Origin: an uncultured Porphyromonadaceae bacterium
Lineage (GTDB): Bacteria; Bacteroidota; Bacteroidia; Bacteroidales; Muribaculaceae
Length of the DNA stretch: 53,352 nt
Assembly: GCA_947177575.1 (NCBI GenBank)
Contig: CAMWVA010000006.1
Coordinates: 1-53,352 of the forward strand
Direction: 5' to 3'
The notes under the pieces were generated by a model. It saw only the letters and a program-made list of their open reading frames with translations, searched no databases and was not told where the DNA came from. This document shows positions 36,556 to 45,636 of the stretch, piece by piece (positions within the stretch are counted from its first letter, which is position 1; each line of letters starts with the position of its first letter). The position numbers and the translations under genes were made by a program.

Positions 36556-39282
36556 ATGAAGAGATTCCTACTCTTAGCCGTGGCTATTATGACATTTGCA
36601 ACAGGCTTCGCTCAGCAGATGCTCAACTGTCACGGTACGGTCGTAGATGAGACCGGAGAACCTCTCATCGGCGTGACCGTCTCGGTCAAAGGCACCTCCG
36701 CAGCCACTCCGACCGATCTCGACGGCATGTTCGACCTTAAAGTACCAAAAGGTACAAAAGAACTTTCCTTTACTTATGTAGGCTATTCGCCACTCAACCT
36801 GCCTGCTCAGGCCAACATGGGTGTCATCACCATGAAGCCAGACAGCAAAATGCTGCAAGACGTTGTAGTCACGCAGTCGATAGCCCGCACACGTGAGACT
36901 CCTGTAGCTATCTCCGAACTGACAGCCGGAGAAATCGAGGCTAAACTCGGTAATCAGGAGCTCCCCGAAGTACTTAAGACTACTCCCGGCGTATGGGCAA
37001 CACCCTCCGGAGGCGGTTTTGGCGACGCTAAAATCAATATGCGTGGTTTCCAGGCTGCCAACGTCGCTGTCGTAGTAAACGGTATTCCTATGAACGATAT
37101 GGAATGGGGCGGTATCTATTGGTCAAACTTTGCCGGTCTTTCAGATGTCACTTCCAACATGCAGACTCAGCGCGGTCTCGGTGCTTCACTGCTGTCAGCT
37201 CCCTCGGTAGGTGGTACTATCAACATCACTACCCACAGCCTCGACGCCAAGAAGGGTGGCAAAATGTGGTACGGTATCGGTAACGACGGTATGAACAACG
37301 TCGGCTTCTCGCTCTCAACAGGTCTCATGGACAATGGCTGGGCGATAACCGTACTCGGTAGCCGCAAATGGGGCGAAGGCTACATTCAGGGCACACAGTA
37401 TGAGGCATGGAACTATTTCGCCAATGTATCAAAGAAAATAGGTGACAGTCATCAGCTCTCATTGACAGCTTTCGGTGCTCCCCAATGGCACAACCAGCGT
37501 AATAATGCCAACGGTCTTACCGTTGAAGGTTGGCAGGAAGTAAAACAGTATATGAACGGCGAAAGCCAGTACCGCTACAATCCTGTCTACGGTTTTGACA
37601 ACGAAGGTCACCAGCGCACATCTAACCGCAACCAGTATCATAAGCCCATTATCTCACTCAACCATATCTGGCAGATTAACGAGCGTTCTTCACTCTCGAC
37701 TGCCGCTTATGTATCGCTTGCTACCGGCGGTGGCTATTCCGGTCAGGGCCGTGGCACATACGAAGGCAAGTCAATCACCTATACCAGCTGGTACGGTGCT
37801 AACAACGGTATTCTTGAAACTCTCTTCCGTCGTCCCGACGGCACTTTCGACTATGGCGCCATACAGGATATGAATGCCGCTTCGACAACAGGTTCGAATA
37901 TGGTGATGTCGGAAAGCAATAACAATCACGAGTGGTATGGTCTTGTATCGACTTATAAGAACGAAGTGATACAGAATACTCTTACTCTTACAGGCGGTAT
38001 CGACTTCCGCTACTATGTAGGCCACCACAACAACAAAATCATCGACCTCTATAGCGGTGAGTATTACATGGACGACTCTGACCGTAAGAACGTAAACGCT
38101 GCCAACAACGCTGCTGCTCTTGATCCCAACTGGGTCTATGAAAAATTAGGAGTCGGTGACATTGTCTATCGTAACTATAACGGTCACACTCATCAGGAGG
38201 GTATCTATGCTCAGGCAGAATATAAGGCTCTTGAAGGTGCACTGACTACAATATTGTCCGGTTCGTTAAGTAACACAGGCTATCAGCGTATTGACCATTT
38301 CTATTATGATGATGCCCACGCTAAGTCTGACGCTCTCAATTTCATGGGCGGTACAATCAAAGCCGGTGCAAACTATAACATCAATCGCCACAATAACGTC
38401 TTCATCAACGGCGGTTACATAAGCAAGGCTCCTTTCTTCTCAGGTGGTGCTTTCCTTCAGTCTACTACCAGCAACGCTACAAATCCTAATGCTCTCAACG
38501 AGAAAATCGGTACGATAGAAATTGGATACGGTTTCCACTCTCCCGTTTTCTCAGCAACTCTCAATGGCTACTGGACCAAGTGGATTGACAAAACCTCAAC
38601 CCGTAGCGGTGATATTACAACCGGCGAACACGCAGGCGAACGCTTCTATATGAATATGGAGGGTGTAAACGCACGTCACATGGGTCTCGAGCTGAACTTC
38701 AAATGGATTCCTGCACGCTGGATAGATATCGACGGTATGCTCTCGCTTGGCGACTGGGTATGGGATTCTGATGCCACAGGTTATTTCTACAACGAACAGG
38801 GACAACCTCTTAAGAACCTTCAGGGTGATCTTGCCGAAGGTGTTCTCGCTCCTGACCACGCAAAAGCCATTCTTAATCAGAAAGGCGTTCATGTAGGTGG
38901 TTCAGCTCAGACTACCGGTGCTATAGGTGTGACCTTCAAGCCTTTCAAGGGCTTCCGTATCGGTGGTGACTGGACTTTTAACGCTCGCAACTATTCTGAC
39001 TATCAGATTAATGCCTCAAACTTCACACCCGGTGGAGTTATCAACGTAGCAGAACCTTGGAGAATACCCTGGGGTAACCAGTTTGACATGTCTTGCAGCT
39101 ATGCCTTCAAGATGGCAGGTCTGGACGCTACTATCTACGGTAATGTCTACAACCTCTTTAACTACTACTACGTTAAAGATGCCTATACCTCTTCTGACAC
39201 TCCCGGTACATGGCAGAATGCTTACCGCATATTCTACTCATTCGGCCGCACATTCTCTGTACGTCTCAAGATTAGTTTCTAA
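36556..39282 (+). CDS. TonB-dependent receptor with carboxypeptidase-like N-terminal domain
   Basis: 908 aa. Signal peptide (cleavage near GFAQ), carboxypeptidase-regulatory-like beta domain (about 24-95; GTVVDETGEPLIGVTVSVKG), plug domain (about 105-235; PEVLKTTPGVWATPSGG, INMRGFQAANVAVVVNGIPM, SVGGTINITT) and a long beta barrel ending in aromatic residue KISF, as outer-membrane barrels do. Imports an unknown ligand. It is 22 bp upstream of a surface lipoprotein gene, a SusC/SusD-like layout although the partner is not a standard SusD. Confidence 0.9.
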   Translation: MKRFLLLAVAIMTFATGFAQQMLNCHGTVVDETGEPLIGVTVSVKGTSAATPTDLDGMFDLKVPKGTKELSFTYVGYSPLNLPAQANMGVITMKPDSKMLQDVVVTQSIARTRETPVAISELTAGEIEAKLGNQELPEVLKTTPGVWATPSGGGFGDAKINMRGFQAANVAVVVNGIPMNDMEWGGIYWSNFAGLSDVTSNMQTQRGLGASLLSAPSVGGTINITTHSLDAKKGGKMWYGIGNDGMNNVGFSLSTGLMDNGWAITVLGSRKWGEGYIQGTQYEAWNYFANVSKKIGDSHQLSLTAFGAPQWHNQRNNANGLTVEGWQEVKQYMNGESQYRYNPVYGFDNEGHQRTSNRNQYHKPIISLNHIWQINERSSLSTAAYVSLATGGGYSGQGRGTYEGKSITYTSWYGANNGILETLFRRPDGTFDYGAIQDMNAASTTGSNMVMSESNNNHEWYGLVSTYKNEVIQNTLTLTGGIDFRYYVGHHNNKIIDLYSGEYYMDDSDRKNVNAANNAAALDPNWVYEKLGVGDIVYRNYNGHTHQEGIYAQAEYKALEGALTTILSGSLSNTGYQRIDHFYYDDAHAKSDALNFMGGTIKAGANYNINRHNNVFINGGYISKAPFFSGGAFLQSTTSNATNPNALNEKIGTIEIGYGFHSPVFSATLNGYWTKWIDKTSTRSGDITTGEHAGERFYMNMEGVNARHMGLELNFKWIPARWIDIDGMLSLGDWVWDSDATGYFYNEQGQPLKNLQGDLAEGVLAPDHAKAILNQKGVHVGGSAQTTGAIGVTFKPFKGFRIGGDWTFNARNYSDYQINASNFTPGGVINVAEPWRIPWGNQFDMSCSYAFKMAGLDATIYGNVYNLFNYYYVKDAYTSSDTPGTWQNAYRIFYSFGRTFSVRLKISF

Positions 39283-39304
39283 AATCTTCCAAGTGTAAAC
39301 GACA

Positions 39305-41296
39305 ATGAAATTTTCAAAATCACATATTCTGGCCCTCTGCGGTGGTACACTCCTGCTTACCGCCTGCAGCGAGAACGCATGGAATGACCGTCTCGACGGT
39401 TTCGAGGTACCTCCCGTCTACGACGTTACAGAGACCGTAGAGTATACCCTCACTCCGGCTGACTATGCTTCTATAGCTTCGAATACCACTAACAAACAGT
39501 TAGCCGAAGAAGCCGGACTTACCGAGGCTCTGGCTGCCGTAGCCACTAACAATGCTTTTGCTACCGATGCAGAAGCACGTATGTTTATACCGGCTCTTAT
39601 AAGCAGTTCGTCATTCCCCTACTTTACTCTTAACAATGGCTCATCGCTGCGTATAGGCTACAACCTTGCCACAAATCAGCCTGCCGAAGTAATGGCTATA
39701 AATAAGGCATGTAAGTCATACACAGTTTCAGAAGCCGACTATCAGGAAGCATGGGGCAGCGATGAGGATTTTATCAAAGCATTTGCTCCTATCACTCCGG
39801 CCTCGGCATCCCTGCCCGGTCTGCTTGCCGACGCTTTTCCCGATGCAGCCGAAGGTGACTATGCTGTCATATCCTATCAGCAAGCTGATACCAATCCGGT
39901 ATTCGGTAATGTAGGAGGCGGCGAAGAACCTGCACAGGTATATCTTGAAGAGTCATTCGACGAAGGCATAGGTGACTTTACTATCGAAGATGTCATTCTT
40001 CCCGAAGGAGCTTCATACGTATGGAGTCATGCTGCACCTTACGGTATGAAAGCCTCAGCTTATATAAGCGGTGCAAATCATAAATCCGAAAGCTGGCTTA
40101 TCTCACCTGAGATGACCCTGTCTGACAAGGCTGATGCCGTACTGACATTCGATCAAGCGGTCAATTTCTTCGCTTCTGTTGAGACTGCTGCTGAAGAAGC
40201 TACTGTCAATGTCCGTGTAAAAGGAGGCGACTGGACACGACTTACTATTCCTTCCTATCCGGAATCACTGTCATGGTCATTCGTTGCTTCAGGTGATATT
40301 GACCTGAGCGCCTATAACGGAAAAACTATCGAAATAGGATTCTGTTACACCAGCACCGATGAGAAGGCCGGCACATGGGAAGTTAAGAATGTAAAAGTGG
40401 CCGATTTCGCAGCTACAGGTAAATCTGCCGCTAAAGCCCCGGCAGCTGAAGTTCCTACTGTAGGACGCAACGCTATCTACTGCTTCGATGGCAGTAAGTG
40501 GAATGTACCCGGTTCAATGTTGGTACTTCAGCCTTCTGACTATACAGATATGGGTTCTACGTATGGCAATCTCTCCGGCTCACAGCCTGACCAATATCTG
40601 CCGGCTTATCTGGCACAGGCCCTGCCATACGCACAGGAAGAGACCGCCGAGATAGTTGTCTATCGCTACTACAACGGCTCGTCAACTTCATGGAAAGCCT
40701 CACAGCTTACTCTGACTGAAGGCAAGTGGGTTATGAATCAGGGTGCGACAGTAGATAAATTCACACGTAAAGACGGCATCTGGAATTACAACCCATCGGT
40801 TGAGCTTGTTCTCCCCTACTCACGCAACACAGACCCGAGCTATACCTATTATATGGCTTGTGTGGATTGGGTATTCAACAATGTAACCAAGAAACTCTAT
40901 CCTAATGCCACTCCGGCTGACGGTAATAAGCCCGGTCCTGAATTCATTGACTATCGTGGTAACGCCGAGTTCTATTCAGGTGCTTCAGCTTACTATGGTA
41001 ATGTCGATGTACGTGCCACTACAGCTATCAACAATGCTCCTTCCGGTTACGATGCCTATGAAGGTATGAGTGATGACGAGATTGTTGAGTTAATTAAACA
41101 GCGTTTCGTTAAGGAGACACTTCCCGGTGCTCTTGCTATCCTGCACAACGATGCCCGTCCTGTAGACGGTATGGAAGTTACCTACACTATAACCTTCACA
41201 GCATATACTGCAGAAGGTGCAAATGCCGAGACAGTAGTCTACACCGTTAGCGGACCTGCCGAGTTTACTTATAAGAGCTGTACATGGTGGGATTAA
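39305..41296 (+). CDS. surface lipoprotein with choice-of-anchor J-like domain, partner of the TonB receptor
   Basis: 663 aa. Lipoprotein signal peptide with lipobox LLTAC (Cys21). The N-terminal third repeats short helical segments around DYASIAS; a beta-sandwich region (about 215-370; LEESFDEGIGDFTIED, SWLISPEMTL, GTWEVKNVKV) fits a choice-of-anchor J/DUF5017-type domain; the C-terminal third (about 390-663) is unassigned. Transcribed with the upstream receptor. Likely captures the receptor's ligand at the surface, by analogy. Confidence 0.8.
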   Translation: MKFSKSHILALCGGTLLLTACSENAWNDRLDGFEVPPVYDVTETVEYTLTPADYASIASNTTNKQLAEEAGLTEALAAVATNNAFATDAEARMFIPALISSSSFPYFTLNNGSSLRIGYNLATNQPAEVMAINKACKSYTVSEADYQEAWGSDEDFIKAFAPITPASASLPGLLADAFPDAAEGDYAVISYQQADTNPVFGNVGGGEEPAQVYLEESFDEGIGDFTIEDVILPEGASYVWSHAAPYGMKASAYISGANHKSESWLISPEMTLSDKADAVLTFDQAVNFFASVETAAEEATVNVRVKGGDWTRLTIPSYPESLSWSFVASGDIDLSAYNGKTIEIGFCYTSTDEKAGTWEVKNVKVADFAATGKSAAKAPAAEVPTVGRNAIYCFDGSKWNVPGSMLVLQPSDYTDMGSTYGNLSGSQPDQYLPAYLAQALPYAQEETAEIVVYRYYNGSSTSWKASQLTLTEGKWVMNQGATVDKFTRKDGIWNYNPSVELVLPYSRNTDPSYTYYMACVDWVFNNVTKKLYPNATPADGNKPGPEFIDYRGNAEFYSGASAYYGNVDVRATTAINNAPSGYDAYEGMSDDEIVELIKQRFVKETLPGALAILHNDARPVDGMEVTYTITFTAYTAEGANAETVVYTVSGPAEFTYKSCTWWD

Positions 41297-41306
41297 GATG
41301 AATCTA

Positions 41307-41370
41307 TAAATCAATAAACATCGGGGGCTGTGTGATTTCAATCACACAGCCCCCGATGTTTATTGATTTA
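41307..41370. terminator. 30-bp perfect hairpin, bidirectional terminator
   Basis: Arms 41307-41336 and 41341-41370 are perfect complements around a TTCA loop; the core GGGGGCTGTGTG matches the mdh terminator core. It separates the convergent lipoprotein (+) and thioredoxin (-) genes and ends with A/T runs on both sides, so it can act in both directions. Confidence 0.9.
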
Positions 41371-41391
41371 AGTCTGTAAGAGAAGTAATTA

Positions 41392-41901
41392 TCACTTAAG
41401 TTCCTCCGGGAAGAAGCTGGCTAACTGGCTTTCAATCTCCTCAGCAGGATTGAAACCTACCATTCGTCCAAGTTCCTTTCCGTCAGCCGAGATAAAGAGC
41501 AGCGTGGGAATACTGCTGACATTATAAGCCTCCGCTACATTTTTGTAGTCATCGGTATTGATAGACACAAAGTTCAGTTTGCCTTCATACTTAGCCTTAA
41601 GTTGTTCGAAGATAGGCTTAAGTTTCTTACATGGCGGACACCAGTCAGCATAAAGGTCAACTACCGTACCGAAGTCATCTACAGGTACAATATAACCCTC
41701 CACTATAGCTATAGGACTATCCGGACTCAGGCGCTCAGGCTTAGCCATACTGTCAGTCGGCTCATCCTGTATGCTTGCCTCTACCGCTGCCACAGCAGAA
41801 TCGACAGCGTTCAAAGCCGCCGTATTGTCATTGTTCTTGTTGCCGCAGGCCGACAGAGCCAGCAAGGCCGCAAAAACAAGAGCTGTGCTAATCTTTTTCA
41901 T
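41392..41901 (-). CDS. thioredoxin-fold lipoprotein
   Basis: 169 aa. Lipoprotein signal peptide with lipobox LSAC (Cys19), a short Asn/Asp-rich linker, then a thioredoxin domain (about 62-165) with the CPPC active site in YADWCPPCKKLKPIF and the cis-Pro loop SSIPTLLFI. CPPC instead of CGPC changes redox potential in the family. Probably a periplasmic-side or surface thiol-disulfide protein. It follows pfp by 14 bp on the same strand. Confidence 0.88.
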   Translation of the reverse strand: MKKISTALVFAALLALSACGNKNNDNTAALNAVDSAVAAVEASIQDEPTDSMAKPERLSPDSPIAIVEGYIVPVDDFGTVVDLYADWCPPCKKLKPIFEQLKAKYEGKLNFVSINTDDYKNVAEAYNVSSIPTLLFISADGKELGRMVGFNPAEEIESQLASFFPEELK

Positions 41902-41915
41902 AACCGTGATAGTTA

Positions 41916-43571
41916 TCAGATGTCCTTACCGTGCTCAAGCAGCAGCGTCATAGAAGGACGGTCGCATACCTCGGCAGGACCAAAGTACTGTATCGGGCCG
42001 GGATACTGATAAAGAGTATTCAGAGCCAGAGTCTCGCGCATCGAAGCATACTTCAGATACGGACGGCCGTTAAGATTTACTAACGCTTTCTGTATAACAG
42101 GCTTCATAGCACCGTGACGACGCTCCATGTTCATCATCATAGTGATAGGAATACCTCCGGCAATCCAGTTCTCTGTTGTGTCGGTAAGATTGCGTACCGA
42201 GCTCATATAACCTGTCAGACCTGCATTGATAAGCATAGCGGCATTGAAGCCGAGAGCATACGTATAGTCGGCATCGAAATTAGTAGGATCAGCACAACGG
42301 CCTTCGTAACCGAAGAAGTGATGCTGAGCAGCAAACTTACCTATGTACTCACCGTTCTCTGCCATCTCCTCAAGACGACGTTCAACCATACCGGAAAGCA
42401 GGCTTTCTGTCTCAATGAGCGATACCTGTACATTGCCGTGGCTGTCGCGGTCCAGTGTCAGCTGCAGAGCTATATGACGCGGCAGCGAGTGGAACAGTTC
42501 TGCATTCTTCGGAGTCAGATATGAATGTATTGTACGCAGTCTTTCAAGATCCTCAAGACCCTCGATTTCTTCAGAGTGATCAACCAGAACTTCATTAAGT
42601 TCGGAAATAAGAGCCTTCATCGAAGGAATAAACTCTATCAGACCTTCCGGTACAAGCACTGTACCGAAGTTCCAGCCTAATTTGGCACGCTCGGCTATTA
42701 CGTAACATAGCTGGCTCACAATATTGTCAAGAGTCATGCGCTTGGCAAGAATCTCTTCCGAAATCAGACATACATTGGGCTGAGTCTCAAGAGCACACTC
42801 AAGAGCGATATGAGATGCCGAACGGCCCATGAGTTTGATAAAGTGATAATATTTCTTAGCTGAGTTACAGTCACGCTGTATATTACCGATAACCTCGCTA
42901 TAGACCTTGCAAGCGGTATCAAAACCGAATGAAGTCTCTATCCATTTATTCTTAAGGTCACCGTCGATAGTCTTCGGTACACCTATAACCTGCACATCTG
43001 CGCCGATATTCTTATAATATTCAGCCAATACAGCGGCATTTGTATTTGAATCGTCACCGCCGATTATGACCAGAGCCTTTATATTAAGTTCCTTCAGTAC
43101 GGTCAGACCGGCCTCAAACTGTTCAGGATTCTCAAGTTTTGTACGGCCCGAACCTATGATGTCGAAACCACCGGTATTACGGTATTCCTTAATATAACCG
43201 GCTGTAAGCTCCATATACTGATGATTGATGAAACCCGAAGGACCCATCAGGAAGCCATACAGACGACATTCGGGATTGAGCGACTTGATGCCGTCGAAGA
43301 TACCGCTTACCACATTGTGACCGCCAGGGGCCTGACCGCCTGACAGTATGATGCCTACGTTGAACGGCTCCTCGACACGTACCGGATTATCGTCACGCTC
43401 GAACTCAACCACGGGCATACCGTAGGTGTGGGGAAACAGTTTTTCAATCTCTTCCTGGTTAGCTACCGATTTGGTAGGCTCACCTACCTTAAGCTTTACA
43501 GGACCCTGAAGGGCTTTAGGCAATTTAGGCTGGTATTCAGCCCTTACTCTTTGAAGTGCGCTTTTTTTCAT
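41916..43571 (-). CDS. pfp: diphosphate--fructose-6-phosphate 1-phosphotransferase
   Basis: 551 aa, the long PPi-dependent form. Uses pyrophosphate instead of ATP in the phosphofructokinase step. Seen: LSGGQAPGGHNVVSG near 74-88, GGDDSNTNA where the second Asp of GGDD marks PPi use, PKTIDGDLKN with the catalytic Asp, and MGRSASHIALECAL. Its own promoter lies directly upstream. Confidence 0.95.
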   Translation of the reverse strand: MKKSALQRVRAEYQPKLPKALQGPVKLKVGEPTKSVANQEEIEKLFPHTYGMPVVEFERDDNPVRVEEPFNVGIILSGGQAPGGHNVVSGIFDGIKSLNPECRLYGFLMGPSGFINHQYMELTAGYIKEYRNTGGFDIIGSGRTKLENPEQFEAGLTVLKELNIKALVIIGGDDSNTNAAVLAEYYKNIGADVQVIGVPKTIDGDLKNKWIETSFGFDTACKVYSEVIGNIQRDCNSAKKYYHFIKLMGRSASHIALECALETQPNVCLISEEILAKRMTLDNIVSQLCYVIAERAKLGWNFGTVLVPEGLIEFIPSMKALISELNEVLVDHSEEIEGLEDLERLRTIHSYLTPKNAELFHSLPRHIALQLTLDRDSHGNVQVSLIETESLLSGMVERRLEEMAENGEYIGKFAAQHHFFGYEGRCADPTNFDADYTYALGFNAAMLINAGLTGYMSSVRNLTDTTENWIAGGIPITMMMNMERRHGAMKPVIQKALVNLNGRPYLKYASMRETLALNTLYQYPGPIQYFGPAEVCDRPSMTLLLEHGKDI

Positions 43572-43614
43572 TGTTGGTATACCTGAATTTTACCTGATGT
43601 TTATTTTCCTGCTG

Positions 43615-43645
43615 CAAAGTTAGCCATTTTCAATGATTAGGCCAA
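43615..43645 (-). promoter_or_regulatory. promoter of pfp
   Basis: Minus strand TTG (43643-43645), 20-bp spacer, TAACTTTG (43615-43622). Same element and spacing as the mdh promoter. Leader of about 35 nt. Confidence 0.75.
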
Positions 43646-43662
43646 GTATGCGGCAACGGCTT

Positions 43663-44460
43663 TTACCTTTCTTTGGATACTTCAGCCGTTTTTTCAATTT
43701 CTTTAAGATATTTCTCTGCTTCTTCCAGATCGGCCGGGGTGTCTATACCTATAGTAGGTGTCGAAGTCTCGGCTACCTTGATTCGGTAACCGTTCTCAAG
43801 CCAGCGTAACTGTTCGAGTGATTCAGCTTTTTCCAATTCACTCTGAGGCAATTCCGATATGGCTCTCAGCACAGAAGGTCTATAGGCATAAACTCCTACA
43901 TGCATTTTAAAATCGGTAGTCTTAAGCCATTGCTGCCAATCCGTATTACGCACGTATGGTATAATACTGCGTGAGAAGTACAACGCTCTGCCGTCAAGGC
44001 CTGTGACGAGTTTGACCAGATTAGGATCAAACAGTGCTTCAAAACCACGTGCCGGATCAAATCGCCGTGAAAGAGTGGCTATATCAGTGGCACTATCCTC
44101 AAAACAAGCGATAAGAGCCTCTATTTGTGAAGGGTCTATGAAGGGTTCGTCACCTTGCACATTGATTATTACGTCTACCTCAGCTCCGCTCTTATCGTAT
44201 GCCTCGCGTACACGGTCTGTACCGGTACGATGATGTTCTGAAGTCATCACAGCCCGATAACCGGCCTGCTCCACACAATTTTTTATAGCTTCGGAATCAG
44301 TGGCCACGAGAACTTCTACCCCTGTCTTAGCTACCTGACGGCATACTCTCACTATCATCTCTACGCCACCTATCTTAGCTAAAGGTTTGCCGGGGAAACG
44401 GCTTGATGCATAACGGGCCGGTATGATAGCCATAGCCCGCAGAGAGGATTGCTTATCCAT
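43663..44460 (-). CDS. kdsB: 3-deoxy-manno-octulosonate cytidylyltransferase
   Basis: 265 aa. Activates Kdo as CMP-Kdo for LPS. Motifs: IPARYASSRFPGKPLAKIGG near 13-32, CTP-binding NVQGDEPFIDP, HVGVYAYRP, and a C-terminal GIDTPADLEEAE. Usual length is about 250; the extra residues are a Glu/Lys-rich tail. Its start overlaps the stop of the upstream gene by one base (TAATG). Confidence 0.95.
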   Translation of the reverse strand: MDKQSSLRAMAIIPARYASSRFPGKPLAKIGGVEMIVRVCRQVAKTGVEVLVATDSEAIKNCVEQAGYRAVMTSEHHRTGTDRVREAYDKSGAEVDVIINVQGDEPFIDPSQIEALIACFEDSATDIATLSRRFDPARGFEALFDPNLVKLVTGLDGRALYFSRSIIPYVRNTDWQQWLKTTDFKMHVGVYAYRPSVLRAISELPQSELEKAESLEQLRWLENGYRIKVAETSTPTIGIDTPADLEEAEKYLKEIEKTAEVSKER

Positions 44461-45599
44461 TACTGTTGTTGTTTTTCGTTTGAGACAGATTTGTTTTCGG
44501 CTGCCTGTGTATCTTGCCCTTTATCTTTATAGGCTTTTAGTCTCTGTACAGTAGACCTCAGCCATCCGGGTACTATGCACGCTCCTATCACCAGATAGAG
44601 ATAATAGCTGACTATACGCCATATAACAGCCATAACCAATGCCATACCCGCTATAGGCACAAGGTCGCCGTAATATTCCGAGAATATCCACTCACTGAGT
44701 CCGGCACCGCCCGGAGTAGGCGATGCCATAAGTACTACCCATATAACAAATTCACGGGCCAGAATTACCCATTGATAAGGGTCGTCCTGCGGAAGAAATC
44801 CCCAGAAGATGACATTGACCACCAGATAACGTGACAGCCATGATAAAGCTGTACCTCCGAACACCTCCAGCCAGAAACCGAAAGGTTTGGTACGTAGTTC
44901 ACGCGACGTAGCTACCATATTATCACCCAATTCCTGTGCTTGCGACTGCCAGCGGCGCAGCCATTTTAAGCTGCATACACGTACCAGAAGATCACGTATC
45001 CAGTTAGGTCGAACTATTATACCCATAAAAAGTATAAATGTCCATACCGCAATAGCGGAATATACAAGCCAGAAAGTCAGTTTTATGCCATGACTGAAAG
45101 TAACATCACCTGAAGCAAAGATAATATCACCGGTAAACAGTACAATCAGCGGACAGCTGATGACAAAGAACAGCTCATCAAGAAAGAGTGTGGTAATCAT
45201 CAGCGTAGTGGCACGACCGAATTCTATGCCTTGCGAGTTAAGAAACACCATACCGAAGCTGCTGCCACCTACGGCCGAGGGTGTGATACATGAAGTGAAC
45301 TCACACAGAAAGTCCACTTTAAAAGCCTTGCCCCAGCTCAATTGGTAATCAGTCAGAGCTCTGAACCGCCATGACAGTCCGAAGTCACGTCCGAACATAC
45401 AGGCAAAAGCCAGTATGATACACCCGATTGCCCGCGAACTGCCGTTAATGCTGGCAAGAACATGTTCAAGGTCTTCCTTACGGGCATCATGCATAAACAT
45501 GGCTACCACTACGCCGAGACCTATAGCCACGGGTAACAGTACTTTCCATAGCGCAAAGAACTTTTTGTCGGGCATTGTCGCTCCCTGTGTCTGTGTCAT
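44460..45599 (-). CDS. LPG-synthase-TM/AglD-type membrane protein (flippase-like)
   Basis: 379 aa with about 8 membrane helices. Family features: SSRAIGCIILAFACMFGRDF, CITPSAVGGSSFGMVFL (P-s-a-v-G-g motif) and ASPTPGGAGLSEWIF near the C-terminal third. The family includes flippase-like and lysyl-lipid enzymes lacking the catalytic domain. A later ATG at codon 9 (45575) could be the start. Between the GT4 gene and kdsB, so probably works on a glycolipid. Confidence 0.83.
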   Translation of the reverse strand: MTQTQGATMPDKKFFALWKVLLPVAIGLGVVVAMFMHDARKEDLEHVLASINGSSRAIGCIILAFACMFGRDFGLSWRFRALTDYQLSWGKAFKVDFLCEFTSCITPSAVGGSSFGMVFLNSQGIEFGRATTLMITTLFLDELFFVISCPLIVLFTGDIIFASGDVTFSHGIKLTFWLVYSAIAVWTFILFMGIIVRPNWIRDLLVRVCSLKWLRRWQSQAQELGDNMVATSRELRTKPFGFWLEVFGGTALSWLSRYLVVNVIFWGFLPQDDPYQWVILAREFVIWVVLMASPTPGGAGLSEWIFSEYYGDLVPIAGMALVMAVIWRIVSYYLYLVIGACIVPGWLRSTVQRLKAYKDKGQDTQAAENKSVSNEKQQQ

Positions 45600-45636
45600 A
45601 TCGTTGCTGTTTACTTACTTTACAGATTGCTTCACC

